From a bacterium (lineage in GTDB: Bacteria; Patescibacteriota; Patescibacteriia; UBA9934), in assembly GCA_020053275.1 (NCBI GenBank), contig JAGVNL010000028.1:1-36511 (forward strand): a stretch of 36,511 nucleotides of DNA, written 5' to 3'. Under the pieces are notes generated by a model that was not told the DNA's origin, searched no databases, and was given only the letters and a program-made list of their open reading frames with translations. The position numbers and the translations under genes are program-made. Below, in pieces: positions 30,192-36,511 of this stretch. Position 1 is the first letter of the stretch, and the number at the start of each line of letters is the position of its first letter.

Positions 30192-33100
30192 ATGCGCCGC
30201 TGGCCAAAAATAATTGCTTTAGCATTTTTATTGTGCGCCACCACAAGTGCGGTACTATTAGCTCGTCCGTTCACCGTTCGAGCCGCTGCCTGTACTGTTA
30301 CCACCACCTCCGCCATTGATCAGGCTTTCATCGACGGCAATAACTGCTCCAGTATTGATATTTCTGGCACCATCATGGTCACCTGGTCTGGTACTGTCGA
30401 TTTAGTTGGCGCCGGTACTGTTACTGTGAGCAGCGGTACTGTAACTTTTAGTGGTGCGGTGGTCCTTGGGGCAACGGATAGTATGGTCATTGCGACTGGG
30501 GCAACGGTGACGCATGCGGTTGCGGCTGCAGGTGGTGTAAATATTACTGCTGCAAACCTTACGGTTGCTAGCGGTGGTTTTCTTAATGCCGATGCTAAGG
30601 GTTGTGCTGGGGTAACATCGAGCAATGGTTACGGTCCTAATGGGTCTAATGTTTGTATGGTTACTACCAGTGGTTATGGCTTAGGTGGAAATCCGATTGG
30701 GGCTGGTGGTTCTCATGGTGGCCTGGGAACAGTAGGAGCTGCTGGACTTGGTGGAACCACCTACGATTCAGATGTAACCCCTACTCTTTTTGGGTCAAGT
30801 GGCGGTGAAACGAGCTATAGTCATACGGCTGGAGGTAATGGTGGTGGTTTAATTCGTTTGAATATTAGCGGATCACTAACTAATGCTGGTGCTATTACTG
30901 CCGTGGGTGGTGCTGGTGTGCACTATGATGATCCAAGTGGTGCATACTCTGGTGCTGGATCTGGTGGATCTGTATATGTAACCACTGGTACTCTTGCTGG
31001 TGCTGGTACTATTACGGCGACTGGTGGTGAACGCGGTGGTGCACCAGCTGCTTCCGGTGGAGGCGGACGGGTGGCTGTTTATTACAACACGAATACCAAT
31101 TTCGTCATAAGTAATATTACTGCTGCGGCAGGAACTGGTGCTAGTGCTGGTTCTACATTTATTCTCGATCAAACTAGTGATAATCTCAATATCACCTCCG
31201 GTTTGGATTTTCAATCCGGAAGCGATTATACTCATACGAATATTACAGTTGCTACCGGTGCTAATTTGACTTGCGGTACTTTCGCTACCTTGAATGTGGG
31301 CGCGACCTCTTCGTTTACCTTCACAAATTCTACCTGGGTGTGTGGCAATGTGGATACTATCAATATTTCGGCTGCAACATTCACTGTTGACGGTGGTGCA
31401 AACATCATTTCCCTAAATAAGGCTGGATCCGTTGTCGATTGGAATATTACAAATGATCTTACCTTAACCAACCTTACTTATACTGGCGGGACGGCAGGAA
31501 CAAGTAGTGCTGATGGGGGAGTCTTAAGTATGGACAATGCCATCAATCTCACTTTGGTGAATACAGATTTTAATTCCAGTTTGAATTTTACTAATCTTCT
31601 TTCGGCAAATTTTGACAGTCAGTCCTCTTTTGCAGCTGACGCTAAAGGCTGTACAAGCATAACCGCTAGCGATGGATACGGTCCAAGCGCTGGAATCTGT
31701 ACAGTTACAACTAGCGGCTATGGTCTCAAGGGAAATGCTACGGGTGCTGGTGGATCACATGGTGGATTGGGTACTGCGGGTGCTTCCGGACTTGGTGGAA
31801 CCACCTATGATTCAAATACAGTCCCAATTTTGCTTGGATCAAGTGGTGGAGCTACAACTTATAGTAATACGGCGGGAGCCGCTGGTGGTGGTAAAATTCG
31901 TCTTGATGTAAGCGGTACCCTAACAAATGCGGGTGTTATTTCGGCTACCGGCGGAACCGGTGTTTATTATGGTTCGGGTGGGGCATACTCTGGTGCTGGA
32001 TCTGGCGGATCCGTGTATGTAACAACCGGTACGCTCGCTGGAGCCGGAACAATTAATGCTACTGGTGGTGAACGCGGTGGTGCTTCTGCTGCCTCTGGTG
32101 GCGGTGGACGGGTCGCAGTGTATTATACTGTCAATGACGGTTTCACTATAGGTAATATAACTGCCGCGGCAGGTACTGGGGCGAGTGTGGGATCGGTTTA
32201 TACTCTTCAATATACAGTTCCGGCTACACCAAGCGTTACAACTCCGACAACTGGAATCTACAATGTTAGTGCTACTCCATCCGTTGTTTCATCAACCTTC
32301 TCGGACAACGGTTCGGGCCACTTGTCTTCTAATTGGAAAGTAACTTCAGATATTGGGGGTAGTACTACGGTATGGAGTAAGAATAGCGACGCTGGAAATC
32401 TCACGAGTATTGTCGTCAATGCAGCAAATGGAACATTCTCCGGAGCTCTTTCCGGTCAAACTCAACTGGCCGTAAACACTTTGTATTATATTTTTGTAAG
32501 TTATAACAATGGTGCTGGAACATCTGCATTATCCACTGCTCGTCCTTTCACCACGATAGCCATTTCCAACACTTCTACGAAGACTTGGGACCTTGGTACA
32601 GCCTTGGATTATACCAATAATGTCTCTTATACAACTGTAACCGGTGGACTTGGCAAATTATTAGATTTGGGATCTGGCACATATCAAACAACTGCTTGGT
32701 CAAAGAAAAAGGCTATTGTTATTACTGAGGGTAGCGGCTCTACACTCACAAACTATCAGACTAAAATCACAGTAGCATATGATTCCGACATGAACTTAGA
32801 TTTTAGTGATCTTCGTTTTGTTGACACAGACGGCACGACATCATTGGATTTTTGGGTGGAATCATACACGGCTAGTACCACCGCTGATGTTTGGGTGGAA
32901 ATCCCGACCTTGACAGCTTCTGCCGAGCATACGATTTACATGCAGTATGGAAATTCGACTGCTACGACTGCATCTTCAGGGATTAATACATTTCAATTAT
33001 TTGATGATTTTAGTGGAGCAGGTATTGATGCAGCTAAATGGACTGAGGTTGATGCGGGTAGCAATATTACCCAGGCTGACGGAACGCTGAATGTAAGCGG

Positions 33101-36100
33101 TGGCTCCGGTTGGGGCAATAATGCACTTTACAGTGTGACAAATTTTGCTCGGCCTTTTGTTTTCGAAGTTGATCACAAGCGAACCGGAGGTCAGAATATG
33201 ATGCATGGAATTAAGGATACAGGAGCTGATGCGAGTTATACCAATTACATTCATGCAGGTTTCCCTGTCTATCAAGCCAGTTATCGTCTAAAGGTATATG
33301 AAGATAGCAACGATCGTGGAGATAATTTGAAGGTACTCACCTCAGATATTTGGCAGTATTATAAATTTGCTGTTCTGAGTACAGGAACAAAATATTATCA
33401 TGGTGATTCAACGAGTGCGTATACTTTATACTATGATAGTGTTTATAGTAGTGAGTCTCCCGCTAAGGTTGGTTTCGTTAACGATGATCAGGTTTTCAAT
33501 TGGGATAATGCTCGTATTCGCGCTTACGCCTCTACCGAACCATCAGTGAGTATTGGTGTTGAGTCTGTTCTTCCTGATTACGACCAAGTTTCCATCGTTA
33601 GCGTCATCCCAATCTCACAAGCAATCACACTCGGTACTTTTACAGAAACTCGGGGTGTCACTGGTGGACAAGGGAATACTTACTACAATCTGTCGAAGGA
33701 TGGCACGAACTGGAAATACTGGAATGGAACAATTTGGGCAGCTGCGTCGGCCGGTAATTTCAATGCGGCTTCCGTAGTGAACGACTACCTGCCACAATTT
33801 ACTACAGATATTGGCACCGGCAATCTCTACTTCAAAGCCTTCTTGGTTGGTAATAATCAACCGGTAGAAATTAATACTTTGGCTGCGACTTATTTATCGA
33901 CTCTTGTCTCGTTGACGACGGCCACTCAATCTGCAGCTGAGAGTGTTGGGAGTGTCACGGTAACTGCGCAATTATCTTCCACCAGCGCTGGCGATGTCAC
34001 CATTCCATTTACAGTTTCTGGCACAGCTACGGCTGGTGGGGTGGATCATAACCTAGCTAACGGTAACATTGTTGTTACGGCTGGTGATCTTACTGGGACA
34101 ACTTCATTCTCAGTCATTAATGATTCACTCGATGAAAATGATGAGACGGTTATCGTTACCCTCGGCACGCCAGATGTCGGTGCGTTGTCCGGCGTCACAG
34201 AACAAACCATCACCATAACGGACAACGACACCGCAGGCATTACCGTTGGAACCATCTCTGGTGCGACAACCGAGGCAGGCATTACAGCTACAGCAACTAT
34301 CGTCCTCACCAGCCAGCCAACTGGGGATGTCGTAATCGGCCTCACTAGCTCGGACACCACTGAAGGCACCATCTTACCAGCCTCATTTACCTTCACCTCC
34401 GTCAACTGGGCAACACCACAAACCGTCACAGCAACTGGCGTGGACGATGTCATAATTGACGGCAATATTGTCTACTCAATTATTACCGCCGCTGCCACTT
34501 CGGCTGATCCAAATTATAGTGGAGTAAATCCCGGCAACATCGCCGTCACCAACAATGACAACGACACCGCCGGCGTCACCATCACCGAATCTGCCGCCTC
34601 AACCAATGTCGTTGAAGGCGGTGCAACAGATACCTATACAGTTGTTCTTACAGCTCAGACAGACGAGAATGTTACTGTTAATGTAACTGGCGATGCTCAA
34701 GCCTCGGTCAGCGCCGCTTCGTTAACTTTTATTCCAGCTGAATGGAATATTCCACAAACTATTACCGTCACCGCCGTAAATGACGCTATCGACGATACCG
34801 TTAGCACTGGTACTATTACTCATACTTCCACCTCCAACGATGCTCTCTTCAATGGTCTTACCATTACTTCCGTTACCGCAAATATCACCGACAACGACAC
34901 TGCTGGCATTACCGTTGGTACTATCTCCGGTGCTACTACCGAGGCTGGTGGTACGGCTACGGCAACCATAGTTCTTACCAGCCAACCAACCAGCGATGTC
35001 GTAATCGGCCTCACGAGTTCCGACACCACCGAAGGCACCGTTTCTCCAGCCTCATTCACCTTCACCTCCGTCAACTGGGCAACACCACAAACGGTCACTG
35101 CCACTGGTGTCAACGATGATGTAGATGACGGCAATATTGTCTACTCAATTATTACCGCAGCCGCGACTTCAACCGATCCAAATTACAGCGGATTCACCGT
35201 CGCCGACATCTCCGTCACCAACACAGACAACGACACCGCCGGCATTACGGTTAACGAAATCACCAACATCACTACTGAAGCTGGTGGTACTGCGACATTT
35301 TCTCTTGTGCTCACCAGTGAACCAACCGGGGATGTGGTAGTCGGGCTTTCTAGCTCCGACACCACTGAAGGCACTGTTTTACCAGTCTCTGTTACATTTA
35401 CCTCCGTCAACTGGGCAACGCCACAAACGGTTACCGCCACTGGTGTCAACGATGATGTGGATGACGGAAATATTGTCTACTCCATTATTACTGCTACTGC
35501 CACTTCAACGGATGGTAACTACAGCGTTATTGATCCAGCCAATGTCTCCATGACTAACACAGACAACGACACCGCCGGCATTACCGTCGGTACAATTTCT
35601 GGCGCTACCACCGAAGCTGGTGTTACAGCTACCGCAACCATTGTCCTCACGAGCCAACCAACTGGTGATGTCGTCATTGGCCTCACGAGTTCCGACACCA
35701 CCGAGGGTACAATCTCACCATCGTCATTTACTTTCACCTCTGTCAACTGGGCAACACCCCAAACCGTTACTGCAACTGGCGTGGACGATGTAATCATCGA
35801 CGGTAATATCGTCTATGCTATCGTGACTGCTGCCGCGACTTCAACTGATCCAAACTACAGTAGTCTTGCTGTTGCAGATATTTCAGTGACAAACAACAAC
35901 AACGACACCGCCGGCGTCACCATCACCGAATCTGCAGCCTCAACCAATATTGCTGAAGGCGGTGCAACAGATACCTACACCGTGGTTCTCACCGCGCAAC
36001 CATCCGAGACTGTTACGGTTACTGTAACTGGCGATGCTCAAGCCTCGGTCAGCGCCGTATCATTAACCTTCATCCCAGCTGAATGGAATATCGCCCAAAC

Positions 36101-36511
36101 CATCACCGTCACCGCCGTAAATGACGCCATCGACGAGGTACTAAACACCGGCACCATTACTCACGCTTCTGCCTCCACCGACGCTCTCTTTAACGGTCTC
36201 ACAATCAGCAGTGTTACCGCCAATGTCACAGACAACGACACTGCTGGCATTACCGTCAGCGGCATCTCTACTGCCACCACAGAAGCTGGAGGTACAGCCA
36301 CATTCTCCATTGTCCTCACCAGCGAACCGGTCGGCGATGTTACTATCGGTATTACGAGCTCAGACACGACCGAGGGCACAGTTGCGGTGTCCACTATGAC
36401 ATTTACGAGCGTTAACTGGAATGATACTGGTGCTCACACTATTACCGTGACTGGTGTCAACGATTCCATGGATGATGGTAATATCGCTTATACAATTGTT
36501 ACTGGTACCTC
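30192..36511 (+). CDS. Giant secreted repeat protein (DUF2341, concanavalin-like, Calx-beta repeats), 3' end outside window
   Basis: The frame is open for over 2100 codons to the window end. A signal peptide (RRWPKIIALAFLLCATTSAVLLA, residues 2-24) is followed by beta-rich, glycine-rich sequence with two related ~190-residue segments beginning ADAKGC (residues ~134 and ~483). A DUF2341 domain starts near residue 838 (KAIVITEGSGSTLTNYQTKITVAYDSD) and a concanavalin/LamG-like region lies at ~937-1124 (FDDFSGAGIDAAKW). A Calx-beta domain occupies ~1230-1345. From residue 1347 at least seven units beginning TAGITV or TAGVTI recur every 111 or 112 residues. DUF2341 and Calx-beta domains are typical of adhesins and matrix proteins; Calx-beta loops often bind calcium, and DNDTAG motifs fit this. 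The protein is probably a surface adhesin, perhaps for contact with a host cell. I chose ATG 30192 for the signal peptide. Confidence 0.88.
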   Translation, partial: MRRWPKIIALAFLLCATTSAVLLARPFTVRAAACTVTTTSAIDQAFIDGNNCSSIDISGTIMVTWSGTVDLVGAGTVTVSSGTVTFSGAVVLGATDSMVIATGATVTHAVAAAGGVNITAANLTVASGGFLNADAKGCAGVTSSNGYGPNGSNVCMVTTSGYGLGGNPIGAGGSHGGLGTVGAAGLGGTTYDSDVTPTLFGSSGGETSYSHTAGGNGGGLIRLNISGSLTNAGAITAVGGAGVHYDDPSGAYSGAGSGGSVYVTTGTLAGAGTITATGGERGGAPAASGGGGRVAVYYNTNTNFVISNITAAAGTGASAGSTFILDQTSDNLNITSGLDFQSGSDYTHTNITVATGANLTCGTFATLNVGATSSFTFTNSTWVCGNVDTINISAATFTVDGGANIISLNKAGSVVDWNITNDLTLTNLTYTGGTAGTSSADGGVLSMDNAINLTLVNTDFNSSLNFTNLLSANFDSQSSFAADAKGCTSITASDGYGPSAGICTVTTSGYGLKGNATGAGGSHGGLGTAGASGLGGTTYDSNTVPILLGSSGGATTYSNTAGAAGGGKIRLDVSGTLTNAGVISATGGTGVYYGSGGAYSGAGSGGSVYVTTGTLAGAGTINATGGERGGASAASGGGGRVAVYYTVNDGFTIGNITAAAGTGASVGSVYTLQYTVPATPSVTTPTTGIYNVSATPSVVSSTFSDNGSGHLSSNWKVTSDIGGSTTVWSKNSDAGNLTSIVVNAANGTFSGALSGQTQLAVNTLYYIFVSYNNGAGTSALSTARPFTTIAISNTSTKTWDLGTALDYTNNVSYTTVTGGLGKLLDLGSGTYQTTAWSKKKAIVITEGSGSTLTNYQTKITVAYDSDMNLDFSDLRFVDTDGTTSLDFWVESYTASTTADVWVEIPTLTASAEHTIYMQYGNSTATTASSGINTFQLFDDFSGAGIDAAKWTEVDAGSNITQADGTLNVSGGSGWGNNALYSVTNFARPFVFEVDHKRTGGQNMMHGIKDTGADASYTNYIHAGFPVYQASYRLKVYEDSNDRGDNLKVLTSDIWQYYKFAVLSTGTKYYHGDSTSAYTLYYDSVYSSESPAKVGFVNDDQVFNWDNARIRAYASTEPSVSIGVESVLPDYDQVSIVSVIPISQAITLGTFTETRGVTGGQGNTYYNLSKDGTNWKYWNGTIWAAASAGNFNAASVVNDYLPQFTTDIGTGNLYFKAFLVGNNQPVEINTLAATYLSTLVSLTTATQSAAESVGSVTVTAQLSSTSAGDVTIPFTVSGTATAGGVDHNLANGNIVVTAGDLTGTTSFSVINDSLDENDETVIVTLGTPDVGALSGVTEQTITITDNDTAGITVGTISGATTEAGITATATIVLTSQPTGDVVIGLTSSDTTEGTILPASFTFTSVNWATPQTVTATGVDDVIIDGNIVYSIITAAATSADPNYSGVNPGNIAVTNNDNDTAGVTITESAASTNVVEGGATDTYTVVLTAQTDENVTVNVTGDAQASVSAASLTFIPAEWNIPQTITVTAVNDAIDDTVSTGTITHTSTSNDALFNGLTITSVTANITDNDTAGITVGTISGATTEAGGTATATIVLTSQPTSDVVIGLTSSDTTEGTVSPASFTFTSVNWATPQTVTATGVNDDVDDGNIVYSIITAAATSTDPNYSGFTVADISVTNTDNDTAGITVNEITNITTEAGGTATFSLVLTSEPTGDVVVGLSSSDTTEGTVLPVSVTFTSVNWATPQTVTATGVNDDVDDGNIVYSIITATATSTDGNYSVIDPANVSMTNTDNDTAGITVGTISGATTEAGVTATATIVLTSQPTGDVVIGLTSSDTTEGTISPSSFTFTSVNWATPQTVTATGVDDVIIDGNIVYAIVTAAATSTDPNYSSLAVADISVTNNNNDTAGVTITESAASTNIAEGGATDTYTVVLTAQPSETVTVTVTGDAQASVSAVSLTFIPAEWNIAQTITVTAVNDAIDEVLNTGTITHASASTDALFNGLTISSVTANVTDNDTAGITVSGISTATTEAGGTATFSIVLTSEPVGDVTIGITSSDTTEGTVAVSTMTFTSVNWNDTGAHTITVTGVNDSMDDGNIAYTIVTGT

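Noticed and set aside
30592-33860. Several short frames on both strands within the giant gene
   Set aside because: The frame from 30192 is open without a stop in every stretch I checked and carries clear domains; the short ones are shadows.
34230-36511. CRISPR-like direct repeats
   Set aside because: The period of 333/336 bases is a multiple of three, lies in one open frame and codes for similar protein units.

Overview
The window looks like a chromosomal segment of a Patescibacteria (Candidate Phyla Radiation) bacterium of moderate GC content using the standard code. The reasons are tight same-strand packing with overlapping genes, short single-domain versions of housekeeping proteins, an archaeal-type UMP kinase, and a surface locus with a DUF4012 protein, several family 2 glycosyltransferases and a very large secreted repeat protein. 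The Parcubacteria side is plausible, but the sequence alone does not settle it.

Layout. 1-1861: an AT-richer patch where the 5' part of one AAA ATPase gene abuts the 3' part of an unrelated MoxR-like ATPase gene. 1858-12520: plus-strand housekeeping genes: WecA/TagO-like transferase, DUF192, rplU, S41 protease, Nudix, rplI, pyrG, TM0106-type RecB-like nuclease, C39-like peptidase, xseA-xseB, a holin-like membrane protein and an archaeal-type UMP kinase. 12585-15086: island 1, five small minus-strand genes of unknown function, organised as two diverged copies of a cassette. 15105-18134: HlyD/MacB-type exporter plus a small membrane protein. 18268-19550: island 2, two divergent unknown genes. 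19631-20846: rplJ-rplL with an attenuator-like leader. 20841-21319: hicBA toxin-antitoxin pair. 21345-24676: a large PP2C-like/propeller membrane protein diverging from a winged-helix regulator and a TsaB-like gene. 24686-30119: three glycosyltransferases and DUF4012. 30192 to the end: a giant secreted protein, open at the window edge, with duplicated glycine-rich segments, DUF2341, a concanavalin-like region and regular Calx-beta-type repeats of 111-112 residues.

Two expression styles coexist. Core genes almost never have a Shine-Dalgarno sequence, and several have a -10 box only 8-10 bases before the start codon, as expected for leaderless mRNAs. Most island genes have strong Shine-Dalgarno sequences, and three promoters there have textbook -35/-10 boxes with a 17-base spacer. 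In island 1 an 82-base upstream module (81 of 82 bases identical) and a second conserved intergenic element recur in front of proteins that have diverged almost beyond recognition. This duplicated, exporter-adjacent cassette is the best candidate in the window for an undescribed system.
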